The translations under genes and the position numbers were made by a program. From Methyloglobulus sp. (GTDB taxonomy: Bacteria; Pseudomonadota; Gammaproteobacteria; Methylococcales; Methylomonadaceae): DNA of 64,000 nucleotides. Location of the stretch: positions 56,548 through 120,547 of the forward strand of contig JABFQX010000031.1 of NCBI GenBank assembly GCA_013141505.1, read 5' to 3'. This document shows positions 46,501 to 54,215 of this stretch, one piece after another (position 1 is the stretch's first letter; each line of letters begins with the position of its first letter). Under the pieces are notes generated by a model that was not told the origin of the DNA, searched no databases, and saw only the letters and a list, made by a program, of their open reading frames with translations.

Positions 46501-46637
46501 ATGCTATGATCCACAACGGCGCGTTTGCCGGTAATCATTTCAGCGTGGAATGGGTGCAGCCGGTGGAGGATAATGTTAACGGCTATCAGCTTGACCGCGA
46601 AGGCACCTTGAATGCGACTTGGGGGATTATGTTTTGA
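43575..46637 (+). CDS. DUF3570 outer-membrane protein fused to a Met/His-rich barrel, copy 4
   Basis: From the GTG at 43575 the protein has 1020 residues, of which about 135 precede the signal core 'LTAAALVLPGMLGQAAWA'. That extension is built from palindromic repeat DNA. The DUF3570 region ('EGDEVDFQYGHYQEG') follows, then the richest metal-type linker of the four at about residues 636-690, with repeated 'MDHSGHDMAAMDHSAHAGH' units like those of CopA/PcoB copper proteins, and the Met-rich second barrel ('MVMHMHMLDLMYAP', 'MWMDMNMSMRR') ending 'ATWGIMF'. A start downstream, for instance the ATG at 43741 (MDIKNG), remains possible. Confidence 0.87.
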   Translation: MAVIKSGRVGSKLPTVLGQGWANDKAVCPPYQLGSCSHTEHKDNNSVKPVGGVCLMDIKNGRVTQQAKPPSVGLVLTPNPTYAGLSCRVHSMQPMRCVKRTPLPTHGERGNNNNKIVIQRGVKDSQIVKTSLHALTAAALVLPGMLGQAAWATEGDEVDFQYGHYQEGSRNITAIDSNGNFLDQKNPNPIEVESLHGHTKVSLTDRIKFAFNYVQDTWGGATPIATGPAAMGYNSALQAPDGKILSGSSPHFDSSRGLVDKHYRVYTPMYSPDFSSVEYKPDNSLTHIIATASPETRKQGDFKLSYDWDDAAISAGGGISIEDDYESRFGNLGGRWDFNNKRTSVNLGLSYTNSQTNAILDHDALPYMQADNYFVNHTNKRVNVDDPKIISGNRQDWTVNAGVSHALSQETLLAADFGYTRSTGYMSNPYKITEAMFINPDDFQYSDYTSPNYMAGFLERRPEVRNQWNVGGRFVQYIEPLDAALHFDYKFSADDWGIYSHDFSADWVQPMGYGWTVTPRVRYYSQEVADFYHSYLVVGKAYQDVDFNDPNADLNANARNLPAHFSSDQRLSGFGALSGGVTVEKKFAKGLSIETGFEYFTHQGSLKIGGGGEGSYANYDSWVANAALKVDLDALSTHMMQAMGGMDHSVHGGHDTANMDHSGHDMAAMDHSAHAGHGGHHHGVHGPAGVMFDHMLANSGDMMVGYRYMYANQAGHMLHGANEVSDQAVVAGGCGPNPCFLTSGDMVMHMHMLDLMYAPTDWLTLMVMPMWMDMNMSMRRLDGAPPDEEANNNVGNNPLSSAHIPHHLQNGHETGGFGDLGMYALFKLFDDGMHHAHFTFGLSAPTADVDIQLNRRHQVDGGFIHYGMQLGSGTWDFKPSLTYTGKLDKFSWGAQLNGTVRMEDRNKSGYRLGDMFQATAWGSYNVLDWLSASVRGAYTLQGGLNGQFNGLVNQFGPMDYPQNHGGKFWDVGFGLNAMIHNGAFAGNHFSVEWVQPVEDNVNGYQLDREGTLNATWGIMF
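43593..43669. repeat. Palindromes translated in the DUF3570 copy 4 N-terminus
   Basis: 'GGTAGGGTAGGCAGCAAGCT' begins the element, and 'GGGTGGGCAAAC' pairs with 'GTTTGCCCACCC' before CTACC. More repeat-like DNA follows ('CCAACAAGCGAAGCCGCCGA', 'CGTAGGTGGGGTTTG' with 'AACCCAACCTACG') to about 43915. All of it stays in frame with the barrel. Confidence 0.8.
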
Positions 46638-46640
46638 TAT

Positions 46641-46748
46641 CCCTTCGGCTCCGCTCAGGGAACGTAAGCGAACATCCATGCCGTTCCTTGAGCAGACTTG
46701 TACCCGATGGGCATAAATGCTGAGCGCAGCCGAAGTAGTCGAAGGGAA
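46641..46748. repeat. Palindromic repeat core (family A type)
   Basis: 'CCCTTCGGCTCCGCTCAGGG' at 46642 is answered by 'TGAGCGCAGCCGAAG..GAAGGG' to 46748, with 'TGTACCCGATGGGCATAAAT' in the loop, a block shared with the copy at 21851. A family C palindrome follows at about 46772. Confidence 0.75.
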
Positions 46749-46907
46749 TGATAAAAATGTGACACCTGTGCCGGACGGGTTATGTTAGCCCGTCCGTTTT
46801 GGTTTTGCGGAGCAGGCCGTAAACATTAAACATTCATTAAACATTAAGGTAGGGATTGCAAACTTATCGCTCTGTCCGCTTTTATTAGACTACTGAGAGA
46901 ACAGCCC

Positions 46908-47474
46908 CTAGTCTTTATCCGATTTTTTATAACCATTCCACATGGATTTTACCAAGTTTTCACTATGGATAACACTTTCAAAGGCAACGCCTGCTACGTG
47001 GATAGCGACCAACAATAGGGTGAGGTTGGCTGAGATCTCATGTGCTTCCTCCCAGAATTCTTCATTGCTTGCGTCGATCATGCCTGCCAATGGCCCTAAT
47101 TGCTGGTCTGCGGCATATACGATAAGCCCGGAAATGACAGTCATGAATAAGCCGACAATTAGCAGCACAATCATACCAGCCCCCGCAGGGTTGTGACCAA
47201 TATAGCGTTTAGCTTTTAAGCCAATTGCATCTTTTATATAGGTGAAAGACTTAACAGGGCTGCACAAGAAACTGGAGAACCGTGCATACTTGCTGCCAAC
47301 AAATCCCCAGATCAACCGGAATACGAGCAAGCCGAGAACAAGATAGCCTGCCCACACATGGACATTCAATAACTCGTCCTCAGTTAGATAAGCAACAAAA
47401 AAACCGGCAACCAGCAGCCAGTGAAAAATTCTAAGGGCAAGATCCCAGACTTTGATTAATTTTGGTGATTCCAT
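46908..47474 (-). CDS. Cytochrome b561 / b-type cytochrome membrane protein
   Basis: A 188-residue protein with about four transmembrane helices and the His pattern of PF01292: 'ALRIFHWLLVAGFFVAY', 'NVHVWAGYLVLGLLVFRLIW', and 'EAHEISANLTLLLVAIHVAG', which should coordinate two b hemes. Such proteins move electrons between the quinone pool and periplasmic partners. No cytochrome c or hydrogenase partner gene is adjacent. The gene stands alone on the minus strand after the island, which ends here. Confidence 0.88.
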   Translation of the reverse strand: MESPKLIKVWDLALRIFHWLLVAGFFVAYLTEDELLNVHVWAGYLVLGLLVFRLIWGFVGSKYARFSSFLCSPVKSFTYIKDAIGLKAKRYIGHNPAGAGMIVLLIVGLFMTVISGLIVYAADQQLGPLAGMIDASNEEFWEEAHEISANLTLLLVAIHVAGVAFESVIHSENLVKSMWNGYKKSDKD

Positions 47475-47531
47475 TTTATTACCTAAGGATAAGTGAGCTG
47501 CATACCATCAACGCAATACCAGTATAGTCAA

Positions 47532-47596
47532 TTATTGATTTGGCCTCTTAATGTTTGAAACATTCGCACCCAAAGGACATAAGGCCGAATCTATAA
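47532..47596. repeat. Palindromic intergenic element, short copy (family A)
   Basis: 'TTATTGATTTGGCCTC' and 'AAGGCCGAATCTATAA' enclose only about 33 bases ('GTTTGAAACATTCGCACCC'); the inner hairpin is missing. It shows the minimal outer arms of the family. Confidence 0.8.
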
Positions 47597-47623
47597 GCAC
47601 ATTTTACTTGCGTGCAAAATCTA

Positions 47624-48898
47624 TTAGCACAGCCGTTCCTTGGGAAAATGACAACTAAAGGTACTGCCTTTTTGTAGTTCGCTAGTAACGACCAGCTTGC
47701 CGTCATGCCGGAGTAATACGTGTTTTACAATAGCAAGACCCAATCCGGTTCCAGCTACTTGATGGGTACGGCGTACGTCAATGCGGTAAAACCGTTCGGT
47801 GATCCTTGGGATTTCCGTGTCGACTATACCTTCACCTTGATCTTCAACGTGCAGTGCCACGGTTGTATTGGTTTGTTCCCAACGCACTTTCACTGGCGAG
47901 TCTTTCGGTGAATATTTCAGGGCATTGCCTAATAGATTGGAAAATGCACTGCGTAACTCATGCTCATCGCCGTACAGGTTGGCGTCGGTTGCCAATGTTA
48001 GTTCAATACGGCCAGGACTATCGTTGAAATTTTCGCTTTCTGTGCATATTTTGCCCAGTAGTGCGGCGATATTTACGCAGTCCGCTTTTTTGGGCTTTGT
48101 TTCCAGATTGGATAGCAACAGCAAGTCATCAACCAGATGTTGCATTCTTTCAGTCTGTTCGTGCATTTGCTGAAATGAGTGGCTCAAGAGTGGCGACAGC
48201 GGCTCGTCGAGTTCCCGCAGGGTTTCCAGGTAGCCTTTCAATACCGTCAATGGTGTCCTTAATTCGTGCGAAACATTGGCGACGAAGTCTTTACGCATTT
48301 GTTCCATTTTCCGAAGCTGGGTAATGTCTTGCGCTATCAAGAGCCTTAAGCCTGCACCATAACTGACAATTCGCACTGATAAAGTGACCTGGCTGTTGGT
48401 AGGCGATGGCATGATGATAGTTTTGTTAAAATCGCCGGTGTTAAGGAAGCGGACAAATACAGGAAAACGGATAAGGTTTGGGATACGCTGGCCTCTATCC
48501 GATGGCTGCAAGCCTAAGACATTTTTTGCGGTGGAATTTGCCCATTCGATCTCATCCTGTTTGCCGAGGACAACAGCGGCATCAGGCAACGCATCGGTTG
48601 ATTTTCTGAATTGATCGATAATTTTCCCGAGTTTTTTTTTGCGCTTTTTTTCGCTCTTTTTGATCTGGTAAACGTGGTAATAAATATCTTCCCATATCCC
48701 TTTTGCTTTAGGGTATTTACCGCGCCCGCCGTTGCTGATCCACCGTTCAAAGCGGCTAATATGGATAATTTGCCAAATGAGTAGGCTGACTATCAAGACA
48801 AACAATAACGGGATAAACAATCCGGTCATACTGCCAATGACAGCGACGCCCAGTAACAGCAGGAACGTCCATCCCAGTTCTTTTTTCCAGGCAGCCAT
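47624..48898 (-). CDS. phoR: Phosphate regulon sensor histidine kinase PhoR
   Basis: The 424 residues have two N-terminal transmembrane helices, a charged linker ('IKKSEKKRKKKLGKIIDQFR'), a PAS domain ('ALPDAAVVLGKQDEIEWANS'), HisKA with 'VANVSHELRTPLTVLKGYL' and HATPase with 'GNALKYSPKDSPVKV', 'EDQGEGI' and 'GTGLGLAIVKHVL'. PAS-containing short PhoR layout and an upstream phoB that ends at the adjacent base make the assignment firm. No pst or phoU gene is in the window. Confidence 0.95.
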   Translation of the reverse strand: MAAWKKELGWTFLLLLGVAVIGSMTGLFIPLLFVLIVSLLIWQIIHISRFERWISNGGRGKYPKAKGIWEDIYYHVYQIKKSEKKRKKKLGKIIDQFRKSTDALPDAAVVLGKQDEIEWANSTAKNVLGLQPSDRGQRIPNLIRFPVFVRFLNTGDFNKTIIMPSPTNSQVTLSVRIVSYGAGLRLLIAQDITQLRKMEQMRKDFVANVSHELRTPLTVLKGYLETLRELDEPLSPLLSHSFQQMHEQTERMQHLVDDLLLLSNLETKPKKADCVNIAALLGKICTESENFNDSPGRIELTLATDANLYGDEHELRSAFSNLLGNALKYSPKDSPVKVRWEQTNTTVALHVEDQGEGIVDTEIPRITERFYRIDVRRTHQVAGTGLGLAIVKHVLLRHDGKLVVTSELQKGSTFSCHFPKERLC

Positions 48899-49600
48899 TT
48901 AGTGCGCTTGGTCTAACAATGAAAACCGATAGCCGAAACCGCGTACCGTTTGCACCAAGTCTTCTTTACCGTAATCACCGAGAATCTTGCGTAAGCGACG
49001 GATATGGACGTCGACGGTACGTTCCTCGATATAAACGCTACGCCCCCACACTTGGTCAAGCAATTGGGTGCGGCTGAACACTTTACCAGGATGGGTCATA
49101 AAAAATTGCATGAGCCGAAATTCGGTAGGGCTGACATCCAGTTGTTTATCGTCAATGGTCAAGCGATGTTGTTCGGTATCAAGGGTAAGGTTACCCAGGG
49201 TGATTTGCGATACGCCTTTTAATTTGCCGCTTCTGCGTAATACGGCTCGTATTCGTGCGACCAGTTCTTTGGGCGAGAATGGCTTGGTCAGGTAGTCGTC
49301 AGCGCCAATTTCAAGTCCCCTGACTTTATCCTCCTCCTCACCCCTTGCGGTTAATAGGATAATAGGCAAGTCCCGGTAGCTGGGGTCTTTTTTCAAACGC
49401 CTGGCCCATTCCACGCCGCTGATGCCTGGTAACATCCAGTCCAGCAAAATCAGGTCGGGAGAATCCTCCACCAGATTTTTTTGTGCGCTGTCAACGTCTG
49501 CAGCGGTCAACGGTGAAAAGCCGGCCTGTTCGAGGACGATGGTCAACATGCCTCGGATAGCGGCTTCATCTTCAACAATAAGGATACTATTTTTGGACAT
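48899..49600 (-). CDS. phoB: Phosphate regulon response regulator PhoB
   Basis: The 233-residue protein has a receiver domain ('[20 protein letters not shown]', Asp in '[17 protein letters not shown]', '[12 protein letters not shown]') and an OmpR-type winged helix ('[20 protein letters not shown]', '[20 protein letters not shown]'). The '[15 protein letters not shown]'-type recognition helix is the PhoB signature. It controls phosphate uptake genes through PHO boxes. Confidence 0.95.
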   Translation of the reverse strand: MSKNSILIVEDEAAIRGMLTIVLEQAGFSPLTAADVDSAQKNLVEDSPDLILLDWMLPGISGVEWARRLKKDPSYRDLPIILLTARGEEEDKVRGLEIGADDYLTKPFSPKELVARIRAVLRRSGKLKGVSQITLGNLTLDTEQHRLTIDDKQLDVSPTEFRLMQFFMTHPGKVFSRTQLLDQVWGRSVYIEERTVDVHIRRLRKILGDYGKEDLVQTVRGFGYRFSLLDQAH

Positions 49601-49847
49601 ATTATAAGTTTGAGTTTAGACACCCTATTTTAGCCGTTTTATTATTTCTAATTTATGACAACGCTATAGATGAGTGGCTTAAAGTGTGAAATTACTGCCT
49701 TAGCTTGCCAAAAGCCTATACTTTACAGTGAATTCATTCGATAATAGGGAGTGGTATCACTAAGTTGAAACAAAAACTTTTTCACTATGACGATGCCGTA
49801 GTTAAAGCAATACTAAACCTTTACCATGATAATGAGGGAAATTAATT

Positions 49848-50249
49848 ATGAGTATGTTACAAGAATTTAAAGATTTTGCCATGAAGGGCAATGTTGTCGA
49901 TCTGGCTGTCGGTGTCATTATCGGTGGCGCGTTCGGAAAAATTGTGTCTTCTTTGGTGGCCGATGTGATTATGCCGCCGATTGGTGTTTTAATGGGCGGT
50001 GTCGATTTCACCAAACTTGGCGTGACTCTTAAAGAAGCCGTAGACGAAAAAACACCTGCGGTAGTATTGCATTACGGTAACTTCATCCAGGCAGTTGTAG
50101 ACTTCACTATTGTTGCTTTTGCCATATTCATGGCGATCAAGCTGATGAACAAAATGAAAAAAGAACCCGTTCCAGAAGCGCCGCCAGCACCTTCTAAAGA
50201 AGAGTTGTTGCTGACAGATATTAGAGACATTTTAAAAGCTAAAAATTAA
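49848..50249 (+). CDS. mscL: Large-conductance mechanosensitive channel MscL
   Basis: A 133-residue protein with '[20 protein letters not shown]', the pore helix '[20 protein letters not shown]' and a second helix ('[20 protein letters not shown]') and an acidic/Pro C-terminus. It opens under hypo-osmotic shock. Start ATG with GAGGGAAATT before it. Together with aqpZ this gives the window two osmotic-response channels. Confidence 0.97.
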   Translation: MSMLQEFKDFAMKGNVVDLAVGVIIGGAFGKIVSSLVADVIMPPIGVLMGGVDFTKLGVTLKEAVDEKTPAVVLHYGNFIQAVVDFTIVAFAIFMAIKLMNKMKKEPVPEAPPAPSKEELLLTDIRDILKAKN

Positions 50250-50273
50250 GTTATTTAGTTTTTAGAAACCATA

Positions 50274-50314
50274 AAAACGCCAGCCGAAAATTTTTCGGGC
50301 TGGCGTTTTTGTTT
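50274..50314. terminator. Bidirectional terminator between mscL and gpsA
   Basis: 'AAAACGCCAGCCGAAAA' pairs with 'TTTTTCGGGCTGGCGTTTTT'; A and T runs on both sides let it serve mscL (+) and the gpsA operon (-). Confidence 0.9.
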
Positions 50315-50331
50315 AGGTTGGTTGTAAAGAT

Positions 50332-51339
50332 TTAGCCGCAAGATTCCGATTTTTGATCCCGCGATAACAGGTTTTGCACCGCTGTTAAAGGACTGAGATC
50401 TTCGTACAATACTTTGTAGGTTTGCTCCGTGATTGGCATGTCTATGCCATGACGTTTGGCTAGCATATACGTTTCTTTGGCAGTCGAAATACCTTCAATT
50501 TCCTGGGCAATCTCAGCGATAACATCTGCCCGATTTCTGCCTTGACCTAACGCCAAGCCAAACCGACGATTCCTGGATTGGTTGTCGGTGCAGGTCAAAA
50601 TGAGGTCGCCTAAACCTGCCAGACCGATAAAAGTTTCCTGTTTGCCGCCTAGTTTTATGCCCAGGCGCATGATTTCTGTGAGTCCGCGCGTTATCAATGC
50701 GGCACGGGTGTTGGCACCGAAGCCAAGTCCGTCGGCAATGCCAGCGGCAATCGCCAATACGTTTTTGACAGCCCCGCCAATTTCTACGCCGATTACATCG
50801 CAACTGGTGTAAGCACGAAAGCGATCATTATGGAAAATATCGGCTAATTGATTGGCAAATTCAGTTTGGTTTGAAGCAATTGTGATTGCTGTAGGTAGGT
50901 TTTGTGCGACCTCGCGGGCAAACGTGGGGCCAGAAAGAATTGCGGATGGTGTCGCTGTTGAAAAAATATCGGCAACAACCTGATGCAGTAATTTGCCGTC
51001 TTCAGGATTAAAGCCCTTGGTTGCCCAAGCAATTTTTGGATTTTTAACCGCGCTGCTCGTTTTAAATGCGGTAAGCGTGCTTTTGAAAGCATGGCTGGGC
51101 ACAGAAACTAAAACCAACTCGCTGAATGCGGCAGCTTCTTTTAGATCAGAGGTGACGCTTAGGCGTTCCGGGAAAACAGAGCTGGGTAAGTAGCGGCGAT
51201 TTTGCCGGTCGTTGGCAAGTGTTGCCATGTGTTCCTGACTATGTCCCCAAAGTAAAACTTGCGCCCCATTGTTAGCCGCCAGAATTGCCAGTGCCGTACC
51301 CCAAGAGCCTGCGCCCAGCAAGGTTATTTTTGGGTTCAT
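50332..51339 (-). CDS. gpsA: Glycerol-3-phosphate dehydrogenase [NAD(P)+]
   Basis: The 335 residues start with the nucleotide-binding fold 'ITLLGAGSWGTALAILAANN', then 'VSVPSHAF', 'AILSGPTFAREVAQNLPTA', 'VKNVLAIAAGIADGLGFGAN' and 'GLAGLGDLILTCT', all GpsA hallmarks. It makes sn-glycerol-3-phosphate for phospholipid synthesis. It is the third gene of a minus-strand group rhodanese-secB-gpsA, the order known from E. coli (yibN-grxC-secB-gpsA), with grxC missing here. Confidence 0.97.
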   Translation of the reverse strand: MNPKITLLGAGSWGTALAILAANNGAQVLLWGHSQEHMATLANDRQNRRYLPSSVFPERLSVTSDLKEAAAFSELVLVSVPSHAFKSTLTAFKTSSAVKNPKIAWATKGFNPEDGKLLHQVVADIFSTATPSAILSGPTFAREVAQNLPTAITIASNQTEFANQLADIFHNDRFRAYTSCDVIGVEIGGAVKNVLAIAAGIADGLGFGANTRAALITRGLTEIMRLGIKLGGKQETFIGLAGLGDLILTCTDNQSRNRRFGLALGQGRNRADVIAEIAQEIEGISTAKETYMLAKRHGIDMPITEQTYKVLYEDLSPLTAVQNLLSRDQKSESCG

Positions 51340-51376
51340 GCAATCAAATCAACAGCAAAGCAGTTAGGCGAATAGC

Positions 51377-51856
51377 TTAATTGATGCTGTTTGGTCCGGT
51401 GGGCTGTTGTTGTAACTGTTGCAGATGTTGGCTGTACAAGGCATCAAAATTGACCGGTGCAAGCAGCAACTGAGGGAAACCGCCTTTTGCCACCAAGTCA
51501 GAGACGACTTCACGTGCATAAGGGAAAAGAATATTGGGGCAAAAACTTCCCAGCATCGGGCCCAATTCCTGTTCGGAAAAGTTGTCCATGGTGAATATTC
51601 CAGCTTGATTGACCTCGACCAAGTAAGCGGTAACGTCCAGGCTTTTAACGGTGATGGTAACGGTAAGGGTTACTTCAAAAACAGTGTCTTCCAGTTTGTT
51701 GACGTTGGTGCCCAGGTTGAAGTCAACAGCAGGTTCCCATTTGTCCCGGAATATCTTCGGCGCATTGGGTGTTTCAAAAGACAAGTCTTTGGTATACACC
51801 TTTTGGATGGAGAATTGTTTTTCTTGTTCGTTGGTGTCGTTAGTTTGTTCGGCCAT
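51377..51856 (-). CDS. secB: Protein-export chaperone SecB
   Basis: The 159-residue protein matches SecB: 'FSIQKVYTKDLSFETPNAPK', 'VTLTVTITVK', 'EVNQAGIFTMDNFSEQEL' and 'CPNILFPYAREVVSDLVAKG'. It keeps precursors unfolded and hands them to SecA. This is useful in a genome exporting large barrels such as the DUF3570 proteins. Confidence 0.97.
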   Translation of the reverse strand: MAEQTNDTNEQEKQFSIQKVYTKDLSFETPNAPKIFRDKWEPAVDFNLGTNVNKLEDTVFEVTLTVTITVKSLDVTAYLVEVNQAGIFTMDNFSEQELGPMLGSFCPNILFPYAREVVSDLVAKGGFPQLLLAPVNFDALYSQHLQQLQQQPTGPNSIN

Positions 51857-51921
51857 GATCTGTGTTTTGTTAGAAGTTGGGAAAGGGTTTGTTTAGGATT
51901 ATTTTCTGGGTGAAAAAAGAA

Positions 51922-52371
51922 TCAATTACCCGCTTTATGTTTACGGTTGACTTTAATCGGTAATTTATAATCTTCTTGCCACGCTGTCATTCCGCCAGTG
52001 ATGACAAACACTTGGTTAAGTCCGGCTTTTGTGATGATCTTTCCCGCCGTCGAGGAGCGAGTGCCATCCTGGCAAACCAGGAGAACCTGATTATTTTTGT
52101 AATCATCAAGTTTTGCGGTGTGATCTTTCAACTTACTTAATGGCATGTTGATGGCGGTGTCGATATGACCTTTATTGAACTCGTCCTGTTCACGGACATC
52201 AATGACCACGGTATTTTCATTATTCATCTTGGTTACGGCCAGCATGGGCGATACAAAGCCGAATTTTTTTAATGCGGAGTCGAATAAATCCTGGATCAAA
52301 AGATAACTCACCGCGACAAATGCGAGCGCCAGAATGTAGTGGTTTAAGATGAATTCTATGTAACGATCCAT
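51922..52371 (-). CDS. Membrane-anchored rhodanese-like protein (YibN type)
   Basis: The 149 residues have an N-terminal helix ('NHYILALAFVAVSYLLIQDL') and a rhodanese domain with 'VIDVREQDEFNKGHIDTAIN' and the active-site Cys in 'VLLVCQDGTRSSTAGKI'. It corresponds to YibN next to secB in E. coli; sulfurtransferase activity or a role near the membrane-insertion machinery is possible. Confidence 0.92.
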   Translation of the reverse strand: MDRYIEFILNHYILALAFVAVSYLLIQDLFDSALKKFGFVSPMLAVTKMNNENTVVIDVREQDEFNKGHIDTAINMPLSKLKDHTAKLDDYKNNQVLLVCQDGTRSSTAGKIITKAGLNQVFVITGGMTAWQEDYKLPIKVNRKHKAGN

Positions 52372-52673
52372 GATAGTGTTTCAGGTGATTATTGTAGTGA
52401 GGTGAGTAGAAGGATTCAACGGTATTGACGCTCAAGCATCGGCGTGTTCAGGATTTATTTTAACCGACTCAGGCCACGCTTATTTAGTATAATGTGGTTT
52501 GTTTGCGTGTTTTTTACCTTGCTTTACGCATAGGGAAACCATTAATTTGCGCGGAATGATACCTTATTTTTTGATGAGTTGGGTAGTCGAATGTGCATAG
52601 GTTGCAAAAAGAATGTTTGTCCCGTCACGCTAACGGGGCTTGTTAAATTAAAAGTCTGGAGATAAAAAGTAAG
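52372..52673. other. 302-base divergent promoter region (rhodanese / gpmI)
   Basis: A perfect -10 hexamer TATAAT at 52488-52493 suggests a rightward promoter about 180 bases before gpmI; I see no good -35 for it. No gene, repeat family or riboswitch is evident. Confidence 0.4.
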
Positions 52674-54215
52674 ATGTCGAGTCGGCCAAAACCTGTTGTA
52701 TTGCTAATCCTGGATGGATTTGGTTATTCCACGGAAAAAGAAAATAACGCTATTGCTATGGCAAACACTCCTTGCTGGGACAGTTTGCAGAACACCTATC
52801 CGATGACTTTGCTGGATTGCTCCGGGGAAGTTGTTGGTTTGCCGGATGGGCAAATGGGTAATTCCGAAGTGGGTCATATCCACATCGGTACAGGTCGTTA
52901 CGTACCACAGGATTTCTCCAAGGTAAACGATGCCATCAAGGATGGCAGCTTTTTTAACAATTCGGCGTTATGTCAAGCGGTCGATGCAGCCAAAGACAAA
53001 GGTAAGGCCTTACACATCATGGGCTTGTTGTCTTCCGGTGGCGTTCATAGTCATGAATCCCAAATTATGGCTATGATTGAGTTGGCGGTCAAAAGGGGGC
53101 TGCATAAAATTTATCTTCATGGCTTTTTAGATGGGCGGGATGTTCCTCCCCAAAGCGCAGCGACATCCATCGAGTTAATGGAAAGTAAATTCAAGGAGTT
53201 GGGTGTCGGCAGGATCGCGTCTATCGTCGGACGTTTTTACGCAATGGACAGGGATAATCGTTGGGACAGGGTTAAGCAAGGTTACGACTTGATCGTCAAA
53301 GGCGAGGGCAGCTATCGTGTCGATTCGGCGCTTGCCGGATTAAAGGCATCATACGAAAGGGGCGAGTATGATGAGTTTGTCTTGCCTACCGTTATTTTGG
53401 ATGCTGAAGGAAACGCCGCTAGCTTGGATGCTGACGACTCCGTGGTGTTCATGAATTTCCGTGCTGATCGGGCGCGAGAAATATCCCAGGCAATCACCGC
53501 ACCTGATTTTGCCGGATTTGACCGGGGGCATGAGGCGCACAGAGGTTGTTTCGTAACCTTAACGGAATATCAACAAGACTTTGATTATCCGATTGCTTTT
53601 CCCGCAGTCGATATTAAGAATGGCTTGGGCGAATATCTGTCCGCATTGGGCATGACACAATTACGTCTGGCAGAAACCGAAAAATATGCTCATGTCACGT
53701 TTTTCTTCAACGGTGGGATTGATGCCAGTTTTCCTGGCGAAGACAGGCTATTAGTGCCTTCGCCAAAAGTAAGGACGTATGATTTGCAACCAGAAATGAG
53801 CCTGCCAGAAGTGACCGATAAACTGGTCGCAGCGATTACGGGCGGCAAATACGATGTCATTATCTGCAACTTTGCCAATGGTGATATGGTCGGACATACC
53901 GGCATTATTCCGGCAGCGATAAAAGCCGTGGAAACCATTGATGTATCCTTGCAGCGGGTTACTGATGCGCTGAAAAGCGTGGGCGGTAAAATGCTGATTA
54001 CGGCGGATCACGGTAATATCGAGCAAATGGTTGATGATAATGGTGAAGTCCAGACTGCCCATAGCACCAACCCGGTGCCGCTGATTTATGTGGGCGGCGA
54101 AGGTAAACTGGTTTCCGGTGGTAGTCTGTCCGATTTAGCGCCCACCTTGTTGGCTATTATGGGTATCGGGCAACCCCTTGAAATGACTGGCAGATCGCTT
54201 ATCGCATCTGCTTAA
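52674..54215 (+). CDS. gpmI: 2,3-bisphosphoglycerate-independent phosphoglycerate mutase
   Basis: A 513-residue enzyme with 'PVVLLILDGFGYSTEKENNA', 'GQMGNSEVGHIHIGTGRYV' (Mn site with the nucleophile Ser), 'HGFLDGRDVPPQSA', 'FNGGIDASFPGEDRLLVPSP', 'ANGDMVGHTG' and 'LITADHGNIEQM'. It interconverts 3- and 2-phosphoglycerate in glycolysis. It overlaps the next gene by one base (TAATG), the conserved gpmI-envC pairing. Confidence 0.98.
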   Translation: MSSRPKPVVLLILDGFGYSTEKENNAIAMANTPCWDSLQNTYPMTLLDCSGEVVGLPDGQMGNSEVGHIHIGTGRYVPQDFSKVNDAIKDGSFFNNSALCQAVDAAKDKGKALHIMGLLSSGGVHSHESQIMAMIELAVKRGLHKIYLHGFLDGRDVPPQSAATSIELMESKFKELGVGRIASIVGRFYAMDRDNRWDRVKQGYDLIVKGEGSYRVDSALAGLKASYERGEYDEFVLPTVILDAEGNAASLDADDSVVFMNFRADRAREISQAITAPDFAGFDRGHEAHRGCFVTLTEYQQDFDYPIAFPAVDIKNGLGEYLSALGMTQLRLAETEKYAHVTFFFNGGIDASFPGEDRLLVPSPKVRTYDLQPEMSLPEVTDKLVAAITGGKYDVIICNFANGDMVGHTGIIPAAIKAVETIDVSLQRVTDALKSVGGKMLITADHGNIEQMVDDNGEVQTAHSTNPVPLIYVGGEGKLVSGGSLSDLAPTLLAIMGIGQPLEMTGRSLIASA

